DNA of 64,000 bases, taken from the NCBI GenBank assembly GCA_029891345.1, contig CM056993.1:275766900-275830899 (forward strand), written 5' to 3'. How positions within the stretch are numbered: position 1 is the stretch's first letter; every line of letters begins with the position of its first letter. The translations under genes were made by a program, and so were the position numbers. The notes below the pieces were generated by a model, which was not told the origin of the DNA, did not search any database, and saw only the letters and a program-made list of their open reading frames with translations. Positions 22,310-33,925 of the stretch are shown in pieces. This stretch comes from Dryococelus australis. Taxonomy: Eukaryota > Arthropoda > Insecta > Phasmatodea > Phasmatidae.

Positions 22310-24530
22310 TAGGCAGGCGATAAATATACCGCCTACCTCTAGGGTTACTTTTGTCAATAATTTAGTTTACTGGAATGCTAACGGCTTTCGCAGCAAAAAG
22401 CAGGAGCTGATAGATTTTATTTATCGCCACCAGATGCCTATAATTGCTATTAACGAAACCCACCTGCGACCACAATTTAGATTTTCTATTCCAGGTTTTA
22501 AATGTTACCGAAACGATCGTGATTATCTAGGAGGAGGTATCCTAATATTAATTCATAATTCAATTATTAGTAATCCTGAGAAAATATTAAACCTCCAAAC
22601 ACTTGAAGCAGTAGGTGCCACTATTAAATTGGGCAACCAACATGTTGCTATTTACTCGGTATACTGCCCACCAGGTCGCACACTTCTGCGCGCAGATCTC
22701 GATGAATTAATGAATGCACATCCTATTACACTCGCTGTTGGCGATTTAAACGCCAAACATTCTGCTTGGGACTGTCTTGCGAGCACAACCAATGGAAATA
22801 CCTTTTTCAGACACCAGAAGCAAAATTATTTTATTAACTATGCGCCCAGCGAACCTACCTATGAACCTACCAAGTTAATTGTAGGCCCGATATACTTAAT
22901 ATCGTGCTAAATAAAGGTTTTAATATGGCCTTAGATTTCGAAGTGCTCCATGAATTGGCTTCGGACCAGTATCCTGTCCACTTGTATTTCAACGAGGTTG
23001 ATACAGACAATACACCAATTCGTAAAATTAAAGACTACAAGCGTGCGAACTGGCCTGGTATCAGGGATTATCTGGACGATGAAATTAATCTCCCAGCTCT
23101 GATTAGTACTCCTGCTGAATTAGACGTTGCTGTCGAGCACGTTACAGAGATAATACAGACCGGAATGAGTAAGTTTATCCTGGAAAAACACCGAGCATCA
23201 GTGTAGATACGCTTCCTGAACATATCAGGCAGCTGATCTCGCACAAAAATAGGCTGCGTAGGCGCTATTCCCACACACGAACTAGGCTACTTAAAGACCA
23301 GGTAAACGAGCTTAGAGGGCAAATCGATACAGAAATCACTGCTTGGCAGACTGATAATTGGAATTATAAATTATCCCGTTTATGTACACAAGATAATAGT
23401 CTGTGGCGCATGACAAAAGCATTTACCAAAAAGCGCTCCCCGATCCCGCCTTTTAAAGGCAATGCAGGCATGGTCCAGAAAGCTGAGATTATGGCTACTC
23501 AACTAGAATTAGCTTTTCAACCAAATAACTTACCTGCAGATGCAGCATTTGTGGTATAAATTTATAGGGACCTCAGGGTGCGTCTGCAACAGCCTACAGT
23601 GGCTGAACCACAAGCGTATTATCAAATATATGAAGTCCCGGAAAGCACCTGGGTTAGACTCCCTGCAGGCTATAGTTCTTAAACAGCTGCCCTACAGCAT
23701 GTTTGAAGCTATAGCAGAGTGCATTAATGCAAGTTTTACTCTTGCCCACTTCCCTACTCCCTGGAAATGCGCCTCCGTGATTGGTTTTTCCCAAACCGGG
23801 CAAAGACCCAACCCAACCGGAAAACTAACGCCCCATTAGTCTGCTGAGCTCGCTCTCCAAGATTCACGAACACAACTCTTGCGCCGCCTAAATAACCATA
23901 TACAAGTGAATAACCTATGTCCTAATGAGCAATTTGGCTTCAGGAAAAAGGATTCAACCACGCATCAACTAGTCCACTTATCGGAACATATAGCAACCAC
24001 ATTTAACTGGCGACACTATACGGTTGCGGTATTTCTAGACGTCGAGAAGGCTTTTGACAGGGTTTTCCCGCAGAGCTCCTTTATAAATTATACCACACGA
24101 ATTTTCCAGACTGCTATATTAAGCTACTGGCATCACATCTAAAGAAGCGCTCCTTCTGAGTCTCTCTGGAAGGGGCAGCTTCTGAGAAGAAAGCTATTAG
24201 GACAGGAGTCCCCCAGGGCAGCAGCCTGGATCCTGTTCTTTACAACATTTATACCCACGACATTCCGCGCCCCCCAAACTGGAATATTAATCTAGGTGTC
24301 TTTGCAAATGACACTGTCATTAATACCCGATCATGCAGGGCTGAACTTGCCATTCAGCGCACCCAGGCACAGCTCACTCAGCTAGAAAACTATTTCCGCC
24401 TGTGGCGCATTAAAATAAATGTGGGTGAATGCGAAACGTTAGTCTTCACACGCTGCCGCATTCCCCCTAATCTTCAACAACTCACTCTCTTCGGTGACAG
24501 CAACCCTTTTAAAGATGAGGTAAAGTACCC
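22299..24530 (+). pseudogene. Jockey-clade LINE ORF2: endonuclease and reverse transcriptase, broken and truncated
   Basis: ORF2 nicks target DNA with an APE-type endonuclease and copies the element RNA by reverse transcription. The endonuclease (22299-22900) shows YWNANGFRSKK, NETHLRPQF, YSVYCPPG and GDLNAKHSAWD, including the catalytic Asn, Glu and Asp positions. The reverse transcriptase follows in pieces: NEQFGFRKKDSTTHQL and FLDVEKAFDRVF (23940-24060), GVPQGSSLDPVLYNIY (24210) and FANDTVINT (24300), where the usual Asp-Asp pair has become Asn-Asp. Stops and frameshifts occur near 22900, 23205, 23575, 23840, 24140 and later. Coding similarity ends abruptly at a poly-C run at 24529, before the C-terminal region. 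Inactive. Confidence 0.85.
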
Positions 24531-27000
24531 CCCCCCCCCCAACTACTTTACGAAGTTCCGTGCCTATGGCTACAGAGATTGGCCGCTGCGAGGTAGCACA
24601 GCATTAGTTTTAACACACGTGTCCCCGAGGACATATGTTACTATAAGATTCTTAGGTTATTTTGATATTAGATTAGTAAACTAACCCCTTTCTTTCCACA
24701 GGCTGTACCGTCTCTTCACGAACATCTAAAAACCAGTAAGTGTTGGCTCAGCTGTCAGTGATGCCGACGCCGACGCTTACTGGCAACTCACATTATCCTC
24801 TTCTTTAGTTTTCAGGTTCTACTGGGGAATCGAAGGGGAAGCCGCCCAATAGAGCCTCTTCCCCCATCACAGAGGTGGCACCTCTGGTTACAAGCCAGTG
24901 TCTCCTTCAAATTGCCAAGGCGAAAGGAAATATAGTTCCCGTCCCCTCTCCACTAGCTTTTCATCTCTACTAACACGAGCATGTTACACACGCATACTCT
25001 GTCTCCCGTGGCATTTCTGATTAATGCATGAATAATTTTTAACTATATTCTGTCGACTGGGTTTTTACTGTGCCTATGCCGGTTTTTCCCAGTCTATTCT
25101 AGTGATAGCTTAGCTATAAGTACACTTAGCGAGGTAGTCATGGCCCGAAAGTGCAGGCCATGACTGGCCAATCCCTCTCTGCCGTGATGCACGTCTCCTT
25201 GCATGATTTCTTATTCTTGTAGGCGTAAGAGGTCTAGCTCTTAGACGCATCGAATACCTCTCTACTCGCCGGGCTTTCACTTAATACTTAGTTATAGGGT
25301 AATTAGAAAAAAATCGATCTCTGGAGTCATTCTTTCGCATCTCTTGCACCACCCACAGCACTCTTAGTGCTCGCTAGCTCTAGAGAAGTTCGAAGTCTAC
25401 AAGTACACCTTCGGGGCAACCAACTACGCACGTCGACGACCAGTCAACCCGGCGACATACAAACATAAAAACTTTCTTCTTTTAACTTAATGTCTCCTCT
25501 GGACACCTTTAATTAGTAGTATAACTGTAACTCATATCTTCATCTACAATCAGCTTTTCCCGTCTATTTAGAACCTGGTCGCCTACACCTGGAACCACGC
25601 AGTTACCTTCAGCTATCCTCGACTTGGTAGGAGGTAGAACAGGTCACGTGTTTGTTGAACTTTCAATAAACCGCGTTGCTTTCTACTTTGCTACTTTCAT
25701 TTCCAGAGTATATATCTATATTCACAGTTGGAGGTAGATTACGCTGTGCACTACCAACGGAATCCGGGGAAATTATTAAACCGAACTAAGACATACACAT
25801 TAGACTGCTACCTGGTTCTTCCCATCAAACACACAGCACTATTAGTGCGCGGTGACGGTGACCTGCAGTGCTGCTGGGTATTATGGATGGACGCACAACC
25901 AGGAGAGGCTTGGCGTGACTCCGGCTCAACGTCCCAGATCAGTCCGCCTGCGGTGGGGGATATGTGGGGACTCTTATCGAGCCGATCGATAAGTCACTAT
26001 TGGGGTACACTGTTAGTATTGCCGTTTCAGTGCACTGCGTGATTTACAGAACTGTTACCCTATGCCTCATGAGAGGGAGTGGTAGGAGGCATAGAGAGCA
26101 ACACCTGGCTCACCCTGCTGCCTGGCCGAGGAGAGTATCACCCTATCCTATGCAGAATAGGTCCGTGCCGACAAACTCAGACGTCAAGCAGTCGCGCCTG
26201 CACCGGCAATATTAATTGAGTTTTCACTGTGTTCGTACCAGCTGCAAGTTTCACCCTGTTGTCTACGGCTTCTTAACCGGAGTGGAAGTTCGTCTATGGA
26301 CAACTTGACCTTCTGGACGAAAGAAGCACGACTTTGGAAAATTCGTGCAGGCATTCACCCCGCTTAAGACTAAACTTACTTTAACTACCTAACTAGAGGT
26401 TATGGTGTATCAGAACTAGCCAACACTCCTCGCCTCATCCCCGCTACCCAAGTCGTTTTTGGTCTAGCGAGTAAAATCTGTAACTACCATGTCCAGTCAG
26501 TCTAATTGGACACGTGTCAAGTTATTAGTTGTTTTCGCAGCGCTCGGCTACCCCATCCACTTAGTTCAGTACCAGGTCCTCTCTACCTGGCTTGCATAGG
26601 CTTAGCTTCCCCTAAGCTCTTGCTATAGGCAGTGCGTCACCACATGTTCACTTTCAATCACATGGAATAAAGATTGTTTCTGACCTGTTCCCTAAGTACC
26701 ACGATCCTGTAGACTGATGCATACCAGCCTTCTGCGCTATTGAGATGCACACTCTACTGCCGACTCCGCCCCATCTTAGTGCGCCAAGCGATAAATTTAT
26801 ATTCTTCCACATCCAATCATAAAGGAACGCGACAGAGCAACTCCGACGAATACATGATATAATTTATTGAAATTATACTACGCTAGCCTGCCTGGCCAAG
26901 AAGTTTCACTCAACACTCAACCAGCAGATAAACCAGCCCCTGTGTTGGAAGGCTACGCTACCCCCCCCCCCCCTTGCCTCCGGAGAATCGCTGACACAGG
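24531..27000. other. Unassigned sequence downstream of the LINE
   Basis: After the poly-C run there is no LINE coding sequence. The stretch is moderately GC-rich with scattered short frames (for instance 25728-26042 plus) that show no recognised motif. It may be a LINE 3' untranslated region or another decayed retroelement. No terminal repeats or poly-A tail could be assigned. Confidence 0.35.
26961..26973. repeat. Poly-C tract
   Basis: About 13 C residues in a row lie at the edge of a further compositional change. Similar tracts occur at 16640, 20715, 24529 and 42606. Confidence 0.7.
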
Positions 27001-29835
27001 GTGATTTTTGTATAGATAGAAGTGCAGCCCCGTGGTCCAGCAGAGACGCCGGAGATCGCCGGCCGCAAGTTTCGTGAGCTCACCTACAGTCTGCGGAATA
27101 CTCTCTCTCTCCTCTCCTCTGCAGCTCGCCCAGGGTTCACCCTCCTTCACTTCAACAGCCCGAGGCAGGGCTCGAACTACTACCTCCAGCCGGCAGCTTG
27201 CAGAAGGCCGCCAGCACAGTTTCCTTCAGCTGACCGTCCAGGAATAGCTCTCCACGTCTGGTAAATCCCACACCTGTACCTACTCACCCTTGCCTCAGGC
27301 AACTTCCCTTGGCTCCACGGTAACAGGTCTTTGCGAGATTTACGTCTCCCTGGATAGAGCCCCCTTGTAACGATCACTGTGAATAGCGTACTTTGCTTAA
27401 TTTGACGTGTGTCCGATTAGCTAGGGTTGGCCACACGACCGTGAGATCGTGTGGCTTTGGTTGCACTTCGGTCGGTTGTGCTTACAGGTTGACTTACTCC
27501 TATTTGCGGCTAGATATAGCAGTCGGGCACGTGGCCTTACGTGATGGAACAAAGTTATCGACTTTACGATTCACGAGTCCCTTCGATTGATCAGGCTTAC
27601 GAATCGTATCGGAGCTGGTCGTAGTTGACGACGGGCGGGAAGTGCTAGCGGTAGATGACTTGTCGTTGTCTTGTGGGTGAGGGGTAGCTGGATACAGCCG
27701 ATTGTGTCGTTCGTCTTCGGCTCAAGAGGTAGCGAGGGCACGATGCGATACGGCACAGAACTCGCCGTTCCAGTCTGCTGAGGCTGTGCTTCAGAAGTTA
27801 CTGTTGTAGATACCCAATCGTTCCTTTGTCTCATTAATTAACCCTCCTACAACTGGATGGCAGGACGAATGCGTGCGCAGTGGTGCTGTAGGTAAAAACG
27901 CTGGATTGGTTACAGTAGATGTAGGTTGTACCATTGATCGGAGTAAGGCGGCACAATCTCGTTCGGCTCGTCGACTATCCGTGAGTGGTACTAGACCCGC
28001 CCCAGCCGGCTGCCTGGCAGCAAGGCCTGCAACGCTTTGTTCCTGCCTCTTTACACCGTGTCTCACCTTAAATGTCATAGAGCAGGTTTAATTACGGTGG
28101 ACCTCGAAAGGAACACCATGGACACGAATAGTCCTAGATTAGTGTTGCCCGGTAACAGTATTGCCAATGTGAGCTCCGGTGCTTTAGAAGATCCCCCGTG
28201 TTGCGGACTGATCAGAAGCATTGGAGCCGTGTAAGAGGTGTTGAGAAGACAGTCCTACATTCTCTCAAAGGAATTTATTTCTACACCCAAGCCGTCCCTC
28301 TGAGATGTACCATAACAGAGGAAGACAGATTGTCCTTGTGGGGACATTTCCATGTCCTTCTCACGGAGAAATAGTTTTTCAATTCCCCTCAAGGATGAGC
28401 TTCAATCGCAGCGGAGAGAGGGAGAACCAACGCATGACACGTTTCAACAAATGTAATTAGACAAATTCAGCTCATCAGCCTAGCATAGCCTTGCATCTGA
28501 TCTTCACGGAGTTTGCATTACTGTTGTCCCACATGTACACATGTACACAAAATATTTAAGTAGCTAAACTGTGGCTTATACTTGAATTCACAAGGGACAC
28601 AAGAAGCTAGTAGAAATAATTCTCTGTAAATTCAATGGGTTTGTGGCTTTATTATTTCCATCCAAGTTGATACAGCAAAGTAAATTAATGATAAATATAA
28701 TTACAGTAATAACATTTACCATTGAATACTTTACTGCTGAATTGTGTGTGTATATATATATAATAATAAATTAATTGCCGAAGTTGATTTAGAATGAATT
28801 ACCTACAATTCAGGCAAAGGCTACCTGTTACATTTATGTAACGGCCAATTAGTTGGTAAATAATTAAATATAATTAATTTAATTAAATATTATCTAGCCC
28901 AGGAATCCTACTGAATTTGTGGGGAATATCCAGAACGGACATCGTAATAAGTATACGGGGTTCTCTACTCAAGTGGTAGAGTTGGCCGGGCTAAGGCCTT
29001 AAGGTGAATACGTCGACATGATCTGGGGTTACCTTGGAAGGTGCGGGGTTTAGGACAGGTTAGGTCGACGTAGGAGCTGCTCGTTGTGGCGATGACTGGA
29101 GGCGCTTCTGAAGTGACGTCCTTCAGGGGAAGTTGGCCTCTTGGAGAACGTCATCATCGTGATAGCGGCATGTTGGCATAGGACGACTGGTGCTTAGGCA
29201 GAATGCCCTCAGCCTTCACAGCCAGAGGTCATTGCAAGACTCTGTTACCGCCAAGGTTTCCAACTCCGGCCTTCATAGCCCTTAAGGAGTGGATGGGTGG
29301 CTTGCCAGAGTCACTGCTTGAGCAACTGCTCAAGCGTGGGTAGGTTCGCCTTTTATAGTGATCTCTGGCGATCTTAGGTACTAAGTGGGATGCGGAAGAC
29401 TTGGCCCCACCTCTTAGGGGTGGAGTCTGTGACGTCACATGCATGGATTGTGGATGCTTATCTCGCCTGTTCGCTCGGTGCCTGGTATGCAGAACTCCAA
29501 CTCAGGGCGGAGTAGGCCGTGACCCTTCGGTGATTAGCCCACTTCCTCCTGCAGCACCAAATTCAAACTGGTGCGCTCTTCTGCTGGCGAGCGTGGTGAA
29601 GTAAAATAACTTCGGTTCAGGAAGGGTGATGACGTGACGGTTTCTGCGGATTCTGGTAGACAGTACAAGCCAGGAGCACGAGATTGGAGGAATGTTGAAG
29701 CACTTAACTTCTTGGAGTTCCCCGTGTCCTGCCTCCAGTACTGTTGGGAGACTTGCCCATGTAGCTTGCCATATTCAGATGGGGCGAGTTCTTGTTTCTG
29801 TAGTGCACTTTCTCTAGCGCAAAATATGTTATGAG
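27001..29835. other. Unassigned, GC-moderate sequence with short frames
   Basis: Short frames occur on both strands (27022-27264, 27393-27590, 27571-27834, 29534-29839 and others). None has a recognised domain or convincing splice context, and several overlap on opposite strands. A tRNA B-box-like word, GTTCGAGCCC, appears on the minus strand near 27170 and could belong to another SINE, but no A box was seen. AT-rich, non-coding sequence occupies about 28560-28920. Confidence 0.35.
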
Positions 29836-29837
29836 TC

Positions 29838-30210
29838 AAACTTTAGAAAAAAGTCACTGTACGTACCTGCGTATATTTTAATGGGGATACTGAGTGGCAT
29901 GCACGCATTACAGTTGGTAACTATGGATGGAAAACAGTTCCATAACTAACATCCAATAAAAAGTGTTAGGTAACTATTTGTGATAACTGAAATTATTTCT
30001 TTCACTTTCTGTTCTTTTAAGCATAGAATTGTAAAAATGACCAGATTTGTAACATATCTTCTTTTCTAATAATTGCACCATTTCACCTGACAGATGCATG
30101 GATAACGTTATGAGGCCCATGGCAATGTTAATTTTATATAAGGCGGAGGGATACACAACGTGCATACATGTAGATCTTAAACAGGGCTTTCAAACATGTT
30201 CATTTTTCCA
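29838..30210 (-). mobile_element. TA-target MITE family A, truncated copy
   Basis: Reverse-oriented family A sequence. AAAAAAGTCACTGTACGTAC, AGTTGGTAACTATGGATGG, AAAAAGTGTTAGGTAA, ATGTTAATTTTATATAAGGC and ATCTTAAACAGGGCTTTC occur in the order seen, inverted, in the copy at 60855. Both inverted tips are degraded. Confidence 0.65.
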
Positions 30211-33200
30211 CGAAGAGCTTATAACTGCAATTGTGCAGACACTACCCTTCTGGTTCTCGTTGACAATGGTCCATTCAGGATGCCTTAAGCTCGCCTTGCC
30301 TGTTGGTCACAGCAATACTCACCACTACTACCTCTGGTAGTGGTCTTCGACAGTTCCTTCTGGACAACGGGTCAGATTAGTTAGGGTCAGTTAACCATTA
30401 ACTGCCTAGCCGAATCGCCTTTTCTAGTTCAGGACAAGTACCTTTCATCTGTATTCATGTAGGATAGTTTTCGTTCAACTCTGGAATAGTTAGGAGGTTG
30501 TACGGGCCACTGTATATATCCTACTTGTAATATATACCTATTCGCTCTTACTGCTGAGTATTATTTCATTGGTTTGATGTGTTTCCCTACATAGCCACGA
30601 GTCCTTTAGGGTGAAGTAGGAGAAGACTACAAATTTTGAACACGCACCCATTAGAGGGCCACCCTTGCTGTGCCATGGTAGAGCCTCGACCACTAGCAAA
30701 ACTTCCTTAAGGCGGCTAGCCAGCCAGACCAGTCTATACTCCGTCCACTGCCCTGAACTATGCCGGAGGGAGTAAGAGTTTGGTTCTGGACTACTGACAA
30801 TTTTTGGAAACCACACCCGTGTCTCGTCGACAGGCAGCAGGAGGAAACCCAATGCTCTGTATCCACCACACACAACAGTGCCGGACGAAGGGGCACAGGG
30901 TACGACTCTTGTCTGTTCGGCTTCAGCCTTGGTTATACACACCACTCGGGACTTGGCTACCTGCTTCTACCTGTCGAGACCAGTTGTCGTTACTTTCCTT
31001 CATGCCCTGTATTCAAAGGAAGGGCATTCTAGCTCCTTCCAAACCATTATTTCCTGTGCACTTCAAAACCACTGGACAACCACATCCCTTGGTAGCAACC
31101 ATCCGCTGGGGCGAGTACATTCTACAGACTCACCAACCCCTGGTTCGGCAGCTACCAGGCAACCCTGGAGTATCCCGTCCCTGGCTACCTCCAGTATCAC
31201 CGGAGAACCACGTACTGGAGCCAGCAGCAGCTACCAGCCGACACTGCAACTGGTTCAGCAGCCACCCCAGGCCACTGTGCCAACAGGTAAACCCGTAGCA
31301 GTGTGCCGCCCCATCCGCCGGGCCGTGATAGTAGTGCCAGACTTCATGCCTAGTAGGCAGGCCACATACCTTACGTTATACACCGATATTGTGTGCCGGT
31401 TCACAGGACCTAAATTTTCACATCACTATTCTCGTGTGACTGGCGGCACTATTAAAACCATATATTGACCACAGCGACCATCTCACGGCCTAAGGCCATC
31501 GCATAATAAAGGTTTTCGTGGCACATCACAAAGGCCGTCATGTGCCATGTTAAAAATGTATGCCAACAAATTGCACGAAGTAGCATATTTTCCATGTCTG
31601 CAATATGAATTACCAATAATTTCTAGGACAAAAAACTATATGGAGAATGGCATAATGCAATAACATATAATAGTACAGGAATTCAAGTACTGGCAGCATA
31701 GTACTTGTCGACAAGCATATACACAAAGAAGGACGACACATTTTGCATGCCGATCTGCGATCGCGACGTTTTGTTGGCTAGGCCAGCTTCATCGGTTAAC
31801 GAGTTGTAGAACACTGCAATATGGTGGAAGGGTATCGTTAGTGTTGCGGAGAAATTGAAAATTTGCTGGTATAGCTGATGAGTATGGTTTGGAGCGTTAA
31901 TTATCTTATGTTGAGACCCGGGAGCTGCCCAGCTGTTGTTGGCAATGTTGACGTGGGCTGCATACTGTATTTTCCTAATACTGTGCAGCTGTTACACCCC
32001 TGCCATTGTACACAAACATCGCCGAAGAGTGATGAGGACACGAGTCAGTGAGTTTTGCCCCTAAGCAAACACAAATGCAACCTGGCGCATCATAGTAGTC
32101 CAGCCCTAAGCATAACAGGGAAACTAAGTGGTCCAGTTGAGAGGCTAATGCCCAGTTCCATCCCCATAGACGGCCACACAGCTGTTCTGCGGCGATGGTG
32201 CAGGGAGGTAGAAGCGAGCCAGAGGATGTGCTCTGTGCCCTCTTCAGCCACCTCAAGAATGATATGGGTGATGTTAACTGTGAAACCCCATCGGAAGGAC
32301 AATTGGTGCCGGCGACTTCGAGCAGAAGGTCGCCTACCAGAGTTAATGTCCAGCCGTTGAGCAAGTGCAGCAATTGCCTAGAGTTTCCGGAGCCATAGAA
32401 GTCTGCTAAAAATCCCATAGACGAGTCTTATCCCAACACCCATGACAACTCACTCAGCCAACCTAACCTCCGAAACCTCAGCCGAGGCAGTACCTGCAGG
32501 CGCCCATCATCCTCCTCCTTCTCTTTTGGGGCAGGTACCCCAGTCACATCTATGTACTTATCAGCAGTTGGTCGTTCAAGTGTCGCATAGTAGTGTTGTA
32601 TCAAATGCTTTAACATCACTGTGTTACATCGGTAAGGCCATCGGAGCTGCAGATCACCTCTAAGTAAACAGCGAAAGAGAGAGAAGGGGAAGAACCCTGC
32701 AGGTACGCCGAGAGCTATCAGGTTGAGAATGCCTGCACTAGTTCCTGCCCTTAAGGTGCCAAAACCCTCTAGATAGACTCAGATAATGCGATGTTGGTTT
32801 TCTGAACAATAAACTATCTCGTATGACTTCAAATCTGACCAGCACAACTATTGTAGAACTTACCTATCCTAGCTAGATCAAATTGATGTTTGTCTTTGAA
32901 CTATTCTAAAACCCCACCCACAAGACAACCCAAGAGCATTCACAGCAAAGGGAAGGGAGGCTACTGCACACAATAAGAATAAGGAAGGCCTATAATCACT
33001 ATTAGCGACGAGAGCGACTTTGACCTGATTGGTGGGTCGTCCTCAATTCAGAGTCCCAATTCAGTGGCATTCAGAATGTGTTGCTTGACCCTGAGTCACT
33101 CGCACAGCACCGTCCTCCATTGACACCCAGCTTTTACACTAGGTAGGTACCCTCAATGGAGTTGGAGATACAGATTCTGGGTGCGTCAACTGAAGGTCGA

Positions 33201-33640
33201 TCCAGCGCGCCCCTATCCTCCAAGGCCTCTGGACAGTGATCACAGCATATGTATTTTCGACTCTTAGCGATAAACAAAGGGAAACAGGGCTGCTTCCAGG
33301 AAGCCATCGAAGTCACATCACATCTTATACCTGTTACAAGATCGTCACCCTCCATTTTAGTCCATGTGTGTCATCATTTTTTCCCCAAGATCATTGCACC
33401 TCGACTGTCGTTATTGTTCAGTATCCATGGTTTAGCATTGTGCTGTTTTCCTCCGAGCGCTAGTCGCTTGAGACGCTGGTGTCTCGCAGAGTCAGCGATC
33501 ATATCTTCTTCCAGACCAGATAAAGATGCCAGATGCCAGTGGCTATTAACATTCTTAGGTATTTTGTTCCTCTTGATGTGCCATGGGCGATGTCCGAGAT
33601 CCCTCATGGACCACTGCCTCAGCTATGCTCCACCCTTCCC
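30211..33640. other. Unassigned sequence with several overlapping open frames
   Basis: The longest frames are 30878-31468 plus (about 196 codons, Ser/Pro/Thr-rich), 30804-31298 plus, 31975-32418 minus (about 147 codons) and 33249-33686 plus. All three frames are open at places on both strands, which fits GC-richer, stop-poor sequence more than a defined gene. I recognise no protease, reverse transcriptase, integrase or capsid motif. A decayed retroelement is possible but not shown. Confidence 0.3.
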
Positions 33641-33925
33641 CGGGGCCTTGCTTGCTAAGCGGTTAGACTGCTCGCCTCTCACTTAAACGAACTGGGTTCA
33701 ATCCCAGGCGGGTCACTCGTGGATTTTCGCAAGTGGGAATCATTGTGCCAAGCGATGACGCTTGTTGACGGGTTTACTCGGGTATCTCCCGTTTCCTCCG
33801 CCCTTGCATTCTGGCACTGTTCCATTCTTAGCTGATTTCACCCTTGTCGGCGCTCAATAACTCGTTGTCAAGAGCTGCCCAACTCTCTCATCTCAATTTC
33901 CTTCAACCCTCAAAGCTAAGTCAAG
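33641..33925 (+). mobile_element. tRNA-derived SINE, copy 2
   Basis: Contains AAGCGGTTAGACTGCTCGCC and GGGTTCAATCCCAGG (B box), then GGATTTTCGCAAGTGGGAAT, GCATTCTGGCACTGTTCCAT and a final GTTGTCAAGAGCTGCCC. The structure is as in the other SINE copies. The 5' tip is slightly short. Confidence 0.85.

Noticed and set aside
31975-32418. A retroelement protease or polyprotein on the minus strand
   Set aside because: The frame is 147 codons long but shows no DTG/DSG active site or other recognisable motif.
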